The notes below the pieces were generated by a model. It saw only the letters and a program-made list of their open reading frames with translations. It was not told where the DNA came from and made no database searches. Position numbers and translations under genes: made by a program. From assembly GCA_963706755.1 (NCBI GenBank), contig CAVPNH010000019.1:62001-126000 (forward strand): a stretch of DNA of 64,000 nucleotides. The letters run 5' to 3'. The stretch is from RPQJ01 sp963706755. Its GTDB lineage: Bacteria > Pseudomonadota > Gammaproteobacteria > Steroidobacterales > Steroidobacteraceae. Position 1 is the stretch's first letter. Every line of letters starts with the position of its first letter. Below, in pieces: positions 22,721 to 33,935 of this stretch.

Positions 22721-22865
22721 AGGGGACATTCTCCTTCTTCCGAATGCAGGGGACATTCTCCTTCTTCCGAATGCAGGGGACATTCTCCTTTTCCCCGTGT
22801 TTTCTGTTCGATTTCAATAGGTTCCGTTGAGCGCGCACGTCTCCCGAAAAAGGAGAATGTCCCCC
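22721..22865. repeat. Tandem and inverted GGGGACATTCTCC repeats between glgP and glgB
   Basis: Two exact 27-base units (22721-22747, 22748-22774), each starting AGGGGACATTCTCCTTCTTC, are followed by a third, partial copy (from 22775) and then by an inverted copy, GAAAAAGGAGAATGTCCCC, at about 22846-22864. Direct and inverted copies could fold into a long hairpin between the two genes. The pattern resembles REP-type elements mobilised in trans by REP-associated tyrosine transposases; no such transposase is in the window. The AT-rich core contrasts with the surroundings. Confidence 0.85.
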
Positions 22866-22885
22866 TTTTCCGCTAGACTGAACCA

Positions 22886-25107
<2,222 letters not shown>

Positions 25108-25156
25108 GGCCAGCGGTGCATACCGTTGCGGAAACGCGCAGGCGAGGGCTCGCCTG

Positions 25157-27301
25157 ATGCCCGGGTCGCGGCCATTTGCGGCCGACGAGGCGCCGGTCCT
25201 CGAGGCGGGCTCCGCGCAACCGCTCGGGGCCAGCTGGACCGGGCGCGGCACCAACTTCGCGGTGCTGTCGACCAGCGCGACCCGCGTGGAACTCTGCCTC
25301 TTCGACGCATCCGGTCGTGGCGAGACGGCGCGCCTCGCGCTGCCGTCCCGCACGGGCGACGTCTGGCACGGGTTCCTGCCGCCCCGCTTCGGTGGCCCTG
25401 GCACGCTGTACGGATACAGGGTCCACGGACCCTACGAACCCGCGGCCGGGCATCGCTTCAATCCTGCGAAGCTGCTCGTCGATCCCTGTGCCGCCGCGCT
25501 CGCGGGAGATCTCGACTGGCACCCTTCGCTGAACGGTGCGGAGCCCGGCAACGACTCGGTCCCCGATCCGCGGGACAGTGCGGACCACGTCCCGAAGTGC
25601 CGCGTCGTGGACGCGGCGTTCGACTGGGGGCACGTGCGCTCGCCGAGCGTCCCGTGGCGCGACACGATCATCTACGAGCTGCACGTGAAGGGATTCACGC
25701 AGCGCCATCCGGCGGTGCCGGCGCAGCTGCGGGGCAAGTACCTCGGCCTCGCGGAGCCCGCGGTACTCCAGCACCTGCAGCGCCTCGGCGTCACCACGAT
25801 TGAGCTGATGCCCTGCCAGGCGTTCGCGTCGGAGAAGTTCCTGGTCGAGCGGGGGCTCTCGAACTACTGGGGATACAACCCGCTCGCATGGTTTGCGCCC
25901 GACGCCCGGTACGCGGTCGAAGACCCGGTCACCGAGTTCAAGACCATGGTGCGGGCGCTGCACGGCGCGGGCCTCGAAGTCGTGCTGGACGTGGTGTTCA
26001 ACCACACCGCGGAGGGCAACGAATCGGGCCCGACGCTCGGCCTCCGCGGCCTCGACAACGCCCTGTACTACCGGCTCTTCCCGCACGACCAGGCGCGGTA
26101 CAAGAACTTCTCGGGCTGCGGCAACACGGTCAAGTTCGACAATCCCGAGGTGCGGGAGTTGGTCCTCGACTGCCTCCGCTACTGGGCGACGGAGATGCGC
26201 GTCGACGGTTTTCGCTTCGACCTCGCGCCCGTCGTGGGCCGCGACAGCAGCGGTTACAGCGCGAGGGCGCCTTTCTTCGCGGCGCTGCACGCGGACCCGG
26301 TGCTCGCGTACACGAAGCTCATCGCCGAGCCCTGGGACGTGGGTCCCGGCGGTTACCAGCTCGGGCACTTTCCGGCCGGATGGTCGGAGTGGAACGACCG
26401 CTACCGGGACACGATGCGCGCCTTCTGGCGCGGCGACCGCGGGCTCGTCGGCGCGTTTGCGGAGCGCTTCGCGGGATCGAGTGACCTGTTTCGCCAGCAC
26501 GCGCGCAAGCCCACCTCCAGCGTCAACTTCATCGCCTCGCACGACGGCTTCACGCTCGAAGACGTCGTGTCCTATAACGGGCGACACAACGAGGCGAACC
26601 TCGAGAACGGCGCCGACGGGCACGCGCACAACCTCAGCTGGAACTGCGGCGTGGAAGGGCCGACGAGCGACCCCGGCGTGCGCGCACTGCGCTCGCAACA
26701 GGCCGCGAACCTGCTCGCGACGCTCTTCCTGTCGCAGGGCGTGCCGATGCTCATGGCCGGCGACGAATTCGGGCACACGCAGGGCGGAAACAACAACGCC
26801 TACTGCCAGGACAACGAGATCGCGTGGCTCGACTGGAGCCTGCTCGAGCCGAACGGAGCGCGGCTGCGCTTCGTGCAGTTGCTCACCGACCTGCGTCGCT
26901 CGCGGCTGTGGCTGCGTCGTGACACGTTCCTCAAGGGAGCGCGCCGGGGCGCACACGCGAAGGACGTCACCTGGCTGCACCCGTCGGGACGCGAACTCAC
27001 TGACGAGGACTGGCAGGATCCGGGCCTGCGCTCGATCGCCGTGCACATGAACGGCGTGCCGGCCCACGCGGCGGGGCAAGGCGACCTGCTCGTCGTATTC
27101 AATGCCGACGACGCGCCGATCGAGATGGTCCTGCCGCCGCCACCGGAGGGCGCGACGTGGCGACTGGTGTTCGACACGGGCCGCGAAGGCACCGGCAGCG
27201 ACCGGGGGGAGTTCGCGCGCGGACACGTGCTTCGCGCGGAGCACCGGTCCACCGTGCTGCTGGAATCGCGGGCCACCACGCTGGACCAGGGACATGACTG
27301 A
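25157..27301 (+). CDS. glgX: Glycogen debranching enzyme GlgX
   Basis: A 714-residue GH13 enzyme that hydrolyses alpha-1,6 branches in phosphorylase-limit glycogen. The N-terminal CBM48 domain (about 15-115) has GRGTNFAVLSTSATRVELCLFD. The barrel carries VVFNHTAEGNESGP, DGFRFDLAPVVGRD (nucleophile D), IAEPWDVGPGGYQLG (acid E) and FIASHDGFTLEDVVSYNGRH (transition-state HD). Residues typical of GlgX rather than pullulanase (NYWGYNP, NLSWNCGVEG) are present. It begins 49 bases after glgB and overlaps malQ by 8 bases, so it is in one operon with malQ. Confidence 0.96.
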   Translation: MPGSRPFAADEAPVLEAGSAQPLGASWTGRGTNFAVLSTSATRVELCLFDASGRGETARLALPSRTGDVWHGFLPPRFGGPGTLYGYRVHGPYEPAAGHRFNPAKLLVDPCAAALAGDLDWHPSLNGAEPGNDSVPDPRDSADHVPKCRVVDAAFDWGHVRSPSVPWRDTIIYELHVKGFTQRHPAVPAQLRGKYLGLAEPAVLQHLQRLGVTTIELMPCQAFASEKFLVERGLSNYWGYNPLAWFAPDARYAVEDPVTEFKTMVRALHGAGLEVVLDVVFNHTAEGNESGPTLGLRGLDNALYYRLFPHDQARYKNFSGCGNTVKFDNPEVRELVLDCLRYWATEMRVDGFRFDLAPVVGRDSSGYSARAPFFAALHADPVLAYTKLIAEPWDVGPGGYQLGHFPAGWSEWNDRYRDTMRAFWRGDRGLVGAFAERFAGSSDLFRQHARKPTSSVNFIASHDGFTLEDVVSYNGRHNEANLENGADGHAHNLSWNCGVEGPTSDPGVRALRSQQAANLLATLFLSQGVPMLMAGDEFGHTQGGNNNAYCQDNEIAWLDWSLLEPNGARLRFVQLLTDLRRSRLWLRRDTFLKGARRGAHAKDVTWLHPSGRELTDEDWQDPGLRSIAVHMNGVPAHAAGQGDLLVVFNADDAPIEMVLPPPPEGATWRLVFDTGREGTGSDRGEFARGHVLRAEHRSTVLLESRATTLDQGHD

Positions 27302-29465
27302 CGCCGCCCTCGATCGGCTCGCGCGACAGTGCGGCATCGGAGACACCTATGAGAACTATCGTGGTGATCCGACGTCGATCAGCGCAGGGACCCGCAAGGC
27401 GATCCTCGGGGCAATGGGATGCCCGACGGACGACGCTTCCGCGATCGAGAGCTTCAGGCACGAGCGCGAGGTGGCACGCTGGCGCTCGCTGCTCCCGCCG
27501 GTCGCGGTGGTCCAGGCGGGGAGGCCGTCCGTCGACGTGTCGGTGGCGGAGGAGGACCTGGGCCGCGCGCTCGAGTGGCGCATCGTCCTGGAGGACGGCG
27601 GCGAGATCGCAGGGCGCGTGCTCGGCCGCGACCTCGCGGAACTCGAGCGCTACGATCTGGACGGCCGAACGCACACGCGGCGTTCGCTGGTGCTCCCCGC
27701 GGACCTCGCTCACGGCTACCACTCGCTGCGCGCCGGTCTCGCGGGCGGCGCCGGCGCGGAGTGTGCGCTGATCGCCGCCCCGCGCGGCTGCTTCGAACCG
27801 CAGGCGCTGCGGGACGGGTGCCGGCTCTGGGGCGTGGCCGTGCAGCTCTACACGCTGCGTTCGCGGCGCAACTGGGGCATCGGCGACTTCGCGGACCTCG
27901 AGGAAGCCGTGCGCAGATTCGCACCGGCGGGAGCCTCGTTCATCGCGTTGAGTCCGCTGCACGCGCTCTTCCCCGCCAATCCATGGCACTTCAGTCCCTA
28001 CAGCCCGTCGTCGCGACACTTCGTGAACGTGCTCTATATCGCGGTGGAGCGCGTGCCGGAGTTCGCGGAGTGCGCCGAGGCCCGGGATGCCGTGGCAGCG
28101 CCGGAATTCCAGGCGGAGCTCGAGCGCCTGCGCGTCACGGCCTACGTCGACTATCCCGGCGTCGCCGCGGCGAAGCTGGCGCTGTTCAGGATGCTGTTCG
28201 GGCATTTCACGCGCGAGCACGTCCCGCGCGATTCCGCCCGCGCGACGCAGTTCCGCGCCTGGGTGGCAGGGCGCGGCGAGCCGCTGCGCCTGCACGCGCT
28301 GCACGATGCGATCGACGGGCACCTGCGCTCGCTCGACGCGCATGGCTACTGGGGCTGGCCCGCCTGGCCCGCGGAACTGCGCGACCCGTCGCAAGCGGGC
28401 GTGCCGGCATTCGAGCGGGCGCACGCGGACGAGGTCCGCTTCCATGAGTGGCTGCAGTGGCTAGCCGAGGAACAGCTGGGCGCGGCCCAGCGGCTCGCGC
28501 GCGACCTCGGCATGGCCATCGGTCTCTACGGGGACCACGCGGTCGGCGTGAACCCGAGTGGCTCTGAGACCTGGTCCGACCAGGCCCTGTACCGCAGGAG
28601 TGCCGGGGTCGGCGCCCCGCCGGACGCGCTCGCGCTCAAGGGGCAGGACTGGGGCATCCCACCGCTGGACCCGAACGTGCTCAAGGCGGAGGCGTACCGT
28701 CCGTTCCGCGACCTCATCGCCGCCAATATGCGTCACTTCGGCGCGCTCAGGCTCGACCACATCATGGCGCTGTACCGTCAGTGGTGGGTTCCCGTCGGCC
28801 TCGGCGCCGCGGACGGCGGCTACGTGCACTACCCGCTCGACGACCTCATGTCGGTGCTGGCGCTCGAGAGCGAGCGCCGTTCCTGCCTCGTCATCGGCGA
28901 GGACCTCGGAACCGTTCCCCGCGAGATGTCGGTCGCAATGGACGAGCGCACCGTCTATTCATACCGCGTGCTGCTGTTCGAGAAGCACGCGGACGGACGT
29001 TTCCGACGGCCTGACGAATACCCGCGCCGCGCGATGGCGGCGGTGACCACCCACGACCTGCCGACGCTCGCGGGGTACTGGTCGGGCAACGACATCGAAC
29101 TGCGCGAGCGACTTGCGCTCTATCCCAGCGAGCAGGTCCGCCTGCACGTTTTGAACGAACGCGCACGCGATCGCGAGGCCCTGCTCGCCGCGCTCGCGTC
29201 GGCAGGACTCGCGCCCGGGGGAACCGACGCGCTGCGAGGAGAGGCGCCGTCGCGCCCGGTTCACATCTATCTCGCGCGGAGCGCTGCCGCGCTGGTTGCG
29301 CTGCAGATCGAAGACCTCGCGGGCATGACCGATCCGGTGAACGTACCGGGCACCAGCGACGAGTACCCGAACTGGCAGCGCAAGATGAATTGCGGACTCG
29401 AGGAACTCCTCGCCCGGGAAGGCGTCCGCCAGCTCCTGGCTGAAGTGCAGGCGGCACGGGCCTGA
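27294..29465 (+). CDS. malQ: 4-alpha-glucanotransferase (amylomaltase)
   Basis: A 723-residue GH77 enzyme that transfers maltodextrin segments between glucan chains and releases glucose. The N-terminal extension (about 1-150, a beta-rich domain before the barrel) is that of the long E. coli-type MalQ. The barrel has GVAVQLYTLRSRRNWGIGDF, then ALRLDHIMALYRQWW (nucleophile D), VIGEDLGTVP (acid E) and TTHDLPTLAGYWSGND (transition-state D). The start ATG at 27294 overlaps the end of glgX. Together with GlgP and GlgX it completes a pathway that turns glycogen into glucose-1-phosphate plus glucose. Confidence 0.95.
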   Translation: MTDAALDRLARQCGIGDTYENYRGDPTSISAGTRKAILGAMGCPTDDASAIESFRHEREVARWRSLLPPVAVVQAGRPSVDVSVAEEDLGRALEWRIVLEDGGEIAGRVLGRDLAELERYDLDGRTHTRRSLVLPADLAHGYHSLRAGLAGGAGAECALIAAPRGCFEPQALRDGCRLWGVAVQLYTLRSRRNWGIGDFADLEEAVRRFAPAGASFIALSPLHALFPANPWHFSPYSPSSRHFVNVLYIAVERVPEFAECAEARDAVAAPEFQAELERLRVTAYVDYPGVAAAKLALFRMLFGHFTREHVPRDSARATQFRAWVAGRGEPLRLHALHDAIDGHLRSLDAHGYWGWPAWPAELRDPSQAGVPAFERAHADEVRFHEWLQWLAEEQLGAAQRLARDLGMAIGLYGDHAVGVNPSGSETWSDQALYRRSAGVGAPPDALALKGQDWGIPPLDPNVLKAEAYRPFRDLIAANMRHFGALRLDHIMALYRQWWVPVGLGAADGGYVHYPLDDLMSVLALESERRSCLVIGEDLGTVPREMSVAMDERTVYSYRVLLFEKHADGRFRRPDEYPRRAMAAVTTHDLPTLAGYWSGNDIELRERLALYPSEQVRLHVLNERARDREALLAALASAGLAPGGTDALRGEAPSRPVHIYLARSAAALVALQIEDLAGMTDPVNVPGTSDEYPNWQRKMNCGLEELLAREGVRQLLAEVQAARA

Positions 29466-29484
29466 CGCGGGCCCGCAGCCCGGT

Positions 29485-30102
29485 TCAGCGGCGCGTCATC
29501 CTGGCGTCCGACGCGAGCGACCACACGCCGTCGTCCCCCGGGCAGGCCGTCGCGCGGCCCTCGCTCAGTCCGAAGGGTCCGGTCGCGATGAGCCTGAATC
29601 TCCGGCAGCCCTCGCTCGAGGGTGCGCGATCGGCCGGCGTGAGCTGGTAGGTAATCCCGCGGGACGGATTGCGCCACGTGACGCTGCGCCCCGGTTCAGC
29701 GAGTTCCAGCGCATGGCCCGTGCAGGCGCGATCCGTGCGATCCATGCTGCGACCGATTTCCGAGCCGACGGCAGCCCCGATGACCGTTCCGACGGCGATT
29801 GCGACGGCCTGCGCGCCGTCCTTGCCGGCTTCCGCCCCGATCGCGCCGCCGGCGACGGCGCCGAGCAGTGCACCGACCTCCTCGCGATTGCAGTGACCGG
29901 ACTGGATCCCGTAGTCGTGGCTCCACGTGCGGCCACTGTAACCCGCGTAGGTCGGGTCGTTCTTCCCGCGCCAGCCGTGCGCAGGCGCCCACGATGGCGG
30001 CGCCGCAAGGGCGACGCAGGGCAGCAGGGCGGCCCACAGGAGCATGCCGTTGGCGAGGTGCCGGCCGGCCCCGGGGCCGGCTCTTCGGGTCGAGACGTTC
30101 AT
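29485..30102 (-). CDS. Exported glycine-zipper (2TM) protein
   Basis: A 205-residue protein with a signal peptide (about 1-33, ending CVALAA). The centre (about 80-115) is a glycine zipper: GALLGAVAGGAIGAEAG...AIAVGTVIGAAVGSEIG, as in the outer-membrane 17-kDa antigen/SlyB-like proteins. The C-terminal part (TWRNPSRGITYQLTP) resembles the RT0821/Lpp1805-type surface-antigen domain. ATG 30102 has the ribosome-binding site GGAGAC; an ATG nine codons upstream is less likely. Zipper helices suggest association with the outer membrane; the exact role is unknown. Convergent with malQ, divergent from modA. Confidence 0.8.
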   Translation of the reverse strand: MNVSTRRAGPGAGRHLANGMLLWAALLPCVALAAPPSWAPAHGWRGKNDPTYAGYSGRTWSHDYGIQSGHCNREEVGALLGAVAGGAIGAEAGKDGAQAVAIAVGTVIGAAVGSEIGRSMDRTDRACTGHALELAEPGRSVTWRNPSRGITYQLTPADRAPSSEGCRRFRLIATGPFGLSEGRATACPGDDGVWSLASDARMTRR

Positions 30103-30286
30103 ACAGGTCTCCTTGCCACCAGGCCGCACGCGCCGGCCACCCGACCAAGCTAGGCCACACCCGGTCCCGCCGCGCCGTCATTGCCGCGGATGGTGAAGAG
30201 GGTCACGAAAACATGCAGTCGGCGCCGCGTTCCGTAGCCGCCGTGACATCACATAAGATGACGTCCGGTACCGGGAGGGCTGCAGC

Positions 30287-31096
30287 ATCACGACCCAACA
30301 GCGCCGGTCGGTTTCGTGGATCACAATCTGCGCGGCCCTGCTTTTCCTAGGCGCCGCGTACGACCGCGACGCCTGGGCCGCCGGGGAGACCGGCGAACTC
30401 CGTGTTGCCGTCGCATCCAGTTTTTCGCAGACCGCGGATCGGCTCTGCCGGGCGTTCTTCACCCATCGCCCCGGGCGCTGCGTGCTGACGCCGGGCGCGA
30501 GCGGGCTCCTCGCATCACAGGTCGCGCAGGGCGCGCCGTTCGACGTGTTTCTCTCGGCCGACACCAGGCGTGCCGAGCGACTGGAGGTCGAGGGGCTCGC
30601 GGTCCAGGGCACGCGCCGCACCTACGCGATCGGCCGGCTGGTGCTGTGGGCGCCGGGCCGCGGCGGCATGACCTTGAAGGCGACCCTCGCGGACGGATCG
30701 CTGCGCACGATCGCGATCGCGAATCCCGACTCGGCGCCCTATGGTGCGGCGGCGCTCGAGACGCTCCGCGCCCTCGGTATGATGTCCAGAGAAAGGCTGC
30801 GGATCGTGCAGGGCGAGAACGCGGCGCAGGCGTTCCAGTTCGTCGCGAGCGGGGCCGCGGACGCCGGGTTCGTCGCCCTGTCGCAGGTGCTGGAATACGA
30901 GGCGTCGTCCGGAACGAGCATCGCGCACGAGATCGTCGCGGTGGAGCCGGCGCTGCACGCGCCGATCGAGCAGCAGGCCGTGCTGCTCGCGGGTGCGGCC
31001 GCGAATCCGGACGCACGTGCCCTGCTCAAGTTCCTGCGTTCCGACGAGGCCGGGCGCATCATCCGGTCGGCGGGGTATGCCGTACCGACGCGCTGA
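30287..31096 (+). CDS. modA: Molybdate-binding periplasmic protein ModA, probable ATC start
   Basis: The periplasmic receptor of the molybdate ABC importer, about 269 residues. The mature domain shows ELRVAVASSFSQTADRLC, then PGASGLLASQVAQGAPFDVFLSADTRRAE, and later NPDSAPYGAAALETL, all standard ModA segments. The family N-terminus and a good signal peptide (RRSVSWITICAALLFLGAA...AWA) lie upstream of the first conventional start, GTG 30482, which would lose the export signal and the first strand. The frame is open to 30257 and has no ATG, GTG or TTG there. A GGGAGGG at 30273-30279 is placed 7 bases before ATC at 30287, making ATC the likely start or an ATG changed by one base. First gene of modABC. 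Confidence 0.88.
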   Translation: MTTQQRRSVSWITICAALLFLGAAYDRDAWAAGETGELRVAVASSFSQTADRLCRAFFTHRPGRCVLTPGASGLLASQVAQGAPFDVFLSADTRRAERLEVEGLAVQGTRRTYAIGRLVLWAPGRGGMTLKATLADGSLRTIAIANPDSAPYGAAALETLRALGMMSRERLRIVQGENAAQAFQFVASGAADAGFVALSQVLEYEASSGTSIAHEIVAVEPALHAPIEQQAVLLAGAAANPDARALLKFLRSDEAGRIIRSAGYAVPTR

Positions 31097-31123
31097 GCGG
31101 CGACTGAGAGGATCCGGAGCGCC

Positions 31124-31789
31124 ATGGACCTGATGCCCTTCTGGCTGAGCCTGCGACTGGCGTTCACGACGACGCTGGTTCTCCTGGTCCTCGGCACGCC
31201 GCTCGCCTGGTGGCTTGCGCGCACGCGCTCGGCAGCGAGGCCGGTGGTCGAGGCGCTCGTGACCCTGCCGCTGGTGCTACCGCCGACGGTGCTCGGCTTC
31301 TACCTGCTGCTGCTGCTCGGACCGCGCGGACCGCTCTCGCCGCTGTTGCAGCTGCTCGACCTGCGGCTCGTCTTCAGCTTCACCGGGCTCGTGATCGGCT
31401 CCGTGCTCTTCTCCGCGCCGTTCGTGGTGAACCCGCTCAAGGACGCGTTCGAGGCGATCCCGCGCGGACAGCTCGAGACCGCGGCGACGCTGGGGGCGGG
31501 ACCGTTCGACAGGATGCGCAGCGTCGTGCTGCCGCTCGCGGCTTCCGGGTTCGTCACGGCCTCGGTGCTCGGCTTTGCGCACACGCTGGGTGAGTTCGGC
31601 GTCGTGCTGATGATCGGCGGCAACATCCCGGGCGAGACACAGGTCCTGTCGATCGCGATCTACGACCGCGTCGAGCAGCTCGACTACCACGCGGCGCAGC
31701 TGTACTCGCTGGCGCTGGTCGCGTTTTCCTTCGTGGTGCTGGTCGCGCTCCACTGGTCGCGGCGCTCGCGTGCGCTGGTGCGGCCGTGA
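31124..31789 (+). CDS. modB: Molybdate ABC transporter permease ModB
   Basis: A 221-residue inner-membrane permease with five to six helices. The coupling-helix motif ETAATLGAGPFDRMRSVVLP fits the EAA-x3-G-x9-LP pattern by which permeases dock to the ATPase, and FAHTLGEFGVVLMIGGNIPGET is the typical ModB tail motif. It begins 27 bases after modA and overlaps modC by four bases (GTGA). The permease forms a dimer that passes molybdate from ModA into the cytoplasm. Confidence 0.95.
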   Translation: MDLMPFWLSLRLAFTTTLVLLVLGTPLAWWLARTRSAARPVVEALVTLPLVLPPTVLGFYLLLLLGPRGPLSPLLQLLDLRLVFSFTGLVIGSVLFSAPFVVNPLKDAFEAIPRGQLETAATLGAGPFDRMRSVVLPLAASGFVTASVLGFAHTLGEFGVVLMIGGNIPGETQVLSIAIYDRVEQLDYHAAQLYSLALVAFSFVVLVALHWSRRSRALVRP

Positions 31790-32871
31790 ACCGTCTCAGC
31801 GTTCGCTTGTCGCTTGCCCGAGGCAATTTCGGGCTCGCGGTCGCGTTCGAGCTTGGCGACCGCGGCGTCACGACGCTGTCGGGTCCGTCGGGATCCGGCA
31901 AGACGACACTGCTCCGGTGCATCGCGGGGCTCGAACGCCCACGCGATGGGCTGATTACGTGCGGCGAAGAGATCTGGTTCGACCCGGTCGGCGGCATCGA
32001 GCTGCCGACGCACCGTCGCGCGATCGGTTACGTGACGCAGGAAGCGCACCTCTTTCCGCACCTCTCGGTGCGGGGGAACCTCGAATACGGTGCGAGGCGG
32101 GCAGGCTCCCGGGCGGGGGCCGCGGATCCGGAGCGGCTGGCAGCCGATCTCGGCATCACGCCGCTGCTCGGCAAGCGCGTGGAACACCTCTCCGGCGGCG
32201 AGCGGCAGCGAGTGGCCATCGGCCGTGCGCTGCTCGGCCGCCCGCAGCTGCTGCTGCTCGACGAGCCCGTGTCGGCGCTCGACGAGGCCGGCACCGCTGA
32301 AGTGCTCGAGACGCTGGAGCGCGTGCTCGCGGTCCTGCCGATTCCCTGCCTGTACGTGAGCCACGACCTGCGCGAGGCCTCCCGTCTCGCCGATCGCATG
32401 ATCTGGCTGCAGGGCGGGCGCATCGCGGCGGACGGAGGGGCGCGCGAGGTCATGAGCGATCCCTGCCTGCCGTTCGCGCAGGCGGAGGACGCGGGGAGCG
32501 TGATCGACGGCCGGGTCGAGTCCGTGGACCCGGGGCTGGGGCTCGCCCGCGTGAGCTTCGACGGCGGCGAGCTCTGGATCGAGTCGGGCGCGAGCACCGT
32601 GCCCGGGCGATCCGTGAGGGTGCGCATACGTGCGCGCGACGTGAGTCTCGCGCTCCGGCGACCTGAGGCCATCAGCGTGCTGAACGTCCTCGAGGGCCGC
32701 GTGCTCGACGTGGCCGACGCGCAAGGATCGCCGTCGCAGGCGCTGGTGCGCGTGGACGTCGGGGGATGCCCGCTGCTGTCGCGCGTGACGCGGCGGTCGG
32801 TCGCCGAACTCGGGCTCGCCCCAGGCCTCCGGGTCTGGGCGCTGGCGAAGAGCGCGGCCATCGTGCGATGA
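31786..32871 (+). CDS. modC: Molybdate ABC transporter ATP-binding protein ModC
   Basis: A 361-residue ATPase. Walker A is GPSGSGKTTLL, the Q-loop lies in GYVTQEAHLFPHLSV, the signature is LSGGERQRV, Walker B LLLLDEPVSALD, and the switch histidine is in YVSHDLREA. The C-terminal part (about 245-361) holds a TOBE/MOP domain that in this family can bind oxyanions and inhibit transport when molybdate is plentiful. Start is GTG 31786, overlapping the modB stop. No modE regulator gene or clear ModE operator is seen near the operon. Confidence 0.95.
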   Translation: MNRLSVRLSLARGNFGLAVAFELGDRGVTTLSGPSGSGKTTLLRCIAGLERPRDGLITCGEEIWFDPVGGIELPTHRRAIGYVTQEAHLFPHLSVRGNLEYGARRAGSRAGAADPERLAADLGITPLLGKRVEHLSGGERQRVAIGRALLGRPQLLLLDEPVSALDEAGTAEVLETLERVLAVLPIPCLYVSHDLREASRLADRMIWLQGGRIAADGGAREVMSDPCLPFAQAEDAGSVIDGRVESVDPGLGLARVSFDGGELWIESGASTVPGRSVRVRIRARDVSLALRRPEAISVLNVLEGRVLDVADAQGSPSQALVRVDVGGCPLLSRVTRRSVAELGLAPGLRVWALAKSAAIVR

Positions 32872-32914
32872 CGGTCGTGTGTGCGTACCCGGCGCCGCGC
32901 GGTATATTCGGTTC

Positions 32915-33754
32915 GTGACAACGACGATCACGATCGGCGGCGACCTGACGGTAAACCGCCTCGGCTTCGGCGCGATGCGCGTCACCGGCCCCGGCATCTG
33001 GGGCGACCCGCCGGATCCGTCCGCGGCCCGCCGGCTGCTGCGGCGCGCCGTCGAACTCGGCGTCGATTTCATCGACACCGCAGACTCGTACGGTCCCGAA
33101 GTGAGCGAACGCCTGATCGCCGAGGCGCTGCACCCGTATGCACAAGGTCTCGTGATCGCGACCAAGGGCGGCATCGTACGGCCCGCGGCGGACCAGTGGG
33201 TTCGGGACGGGCGCCCGGCGCACCTGCGCGAGGCCTGTCTCTCAAGCCTGCGGCGCCTGCGGCTCGAACGCATCGACCTCTACCAGTTCCATGCGATCGA
33301 CCCGCAGGTGCCGCTCGAGGAATCACTCGGCGAGATCGCCAAGCTGCAGCAGGAGGGATTCATACGTCACGTCGGCGTGTCCAACTTCGACGTGGCCGAG
33401 CTCGAGCGCGCGCGCAGGATCGTCCGGGTCGTGTCGGTGCAGAACCGCTACAACGTGTCCGACCGCTCGTCCGATCCGGTGCTCGCGGTGTGCGAGCGCG
33501 ACGGCCTGGCGTTCATCCCGTGGTCGCCGCTGTCGCTGACTCCACGCGATGCGCGCGCCGGTGCACGCGCCGCACTCGAACGCTGGGCTGCGCAACGCCG
33601 CGTATCCTTCGCGCAGGCCGCGACCGCCTGGCTGCTCGCGCGCTCGCGTGCCATGCTGCCGATCCCGGGCACATCCTGCATCGAACACCTCGAGGACAAC
33701 GCGGCGGCCGCGTCACTGCGGTTCACGCCGGGGGAACTTCTGGAGATCGGTTGA
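32915..33754 (+). CDS. Aldo/keto reductase
   Basis: A 279-residue NADPH-dependent oxidoreductase of the (beta/alpha)8 AKR family. The catalytic tetrad can be placed: D and Y in DFIDTADSYGPEVSE, K in IATKGG, and H in YQFHAIDP. The C-terminal cofactor segment is ...LPIPGTSCIEHLEDNAAA. GTG 32915 (VTTTITIGGDLTVNRLGFGAM) is preferred; the longer frame from 32879 adds 12 unlikely residues. A TATATT at 32903-32908 lies only 6 bases before the GTG, so if it is the -10 box the message would be leaderless or nearly so. Substrate unknown. Confidence 0.9.
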   Translation: MTTTITIGGDLTVNRLGFGAMRVTGPGIWGDPPDPSAARRLLRRAVELGVDFIDTADSYGPEVSERLIAEALHPYAQGLVIATKGGIVRPAADQWVRDGRPAHLREACLSSLRRLRLERIDLYQFHAIDPQVPLEESLGEIAKLQQEGFIRHVGVSNFDVAELERARRIVRVVSVQNRYNVSDRSSDPVLAVCERDGLAFIPWSPLSLTPRDARAGARAALERWAAQRRVSFAQAATAWLLARSRAMLPIPGTSCIEHLEDNAAAASLRFTPGELLEIG

Positions 33755-33778
33755 CTGTTTCCAACGGAGGAGCACGCC

Positions 33779-33877
33779 ATGAGCAAGGGCATGAATCAGA
33801 AGAAGGAAGGCAAGAAGAAGCCGCAGAAGACCAAGGAAGAGAAGCGCGCGGCGAAGAAGGAAAAGCGCAAGGGCTGA
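33779..33877 (+). CDS. 32-residue lysine-rich protein
   Basis: A very small ORF with an excellent ribosome-binding site (GGAGG at 33766-33770, 8 bases before ATG). The protein begins MSKGMNQKKEGKKKPQKTKE and is almost half lysine, with no hydrophobic stretch. Extreme basicity suggests binding to nucleic acid or ribosomes, or a disordered role; this is inference. It sits between the aldo/keto reductase and the PPIase gene. The site, length and codon pattern make it a probable real gene. Confidence 0.6.
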   Translation: MSKGMNQKKEGKKKPQKTKEEKRAAKKEKRKG

Positions 33878-33935
33878 GTCGCGCGGCAGCGGCAGCGCTT
33901 CCCCCGGTGGCACGGCGCTGGTCTAATGCGCCGCC

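Noticed and set aside
22721..22865. CRISPR-like spaced repeats
   Set aside because: Copies are directly adjacent with no unique spacers, include an inverted copy, and no cas genes are in the window.
30482..31096. modA starting at GTG 30482
   Set aside because: This start removes the signal peptide and the first conserved strand, which are encoded in frame upstream behind a strong ribosome-binding site.
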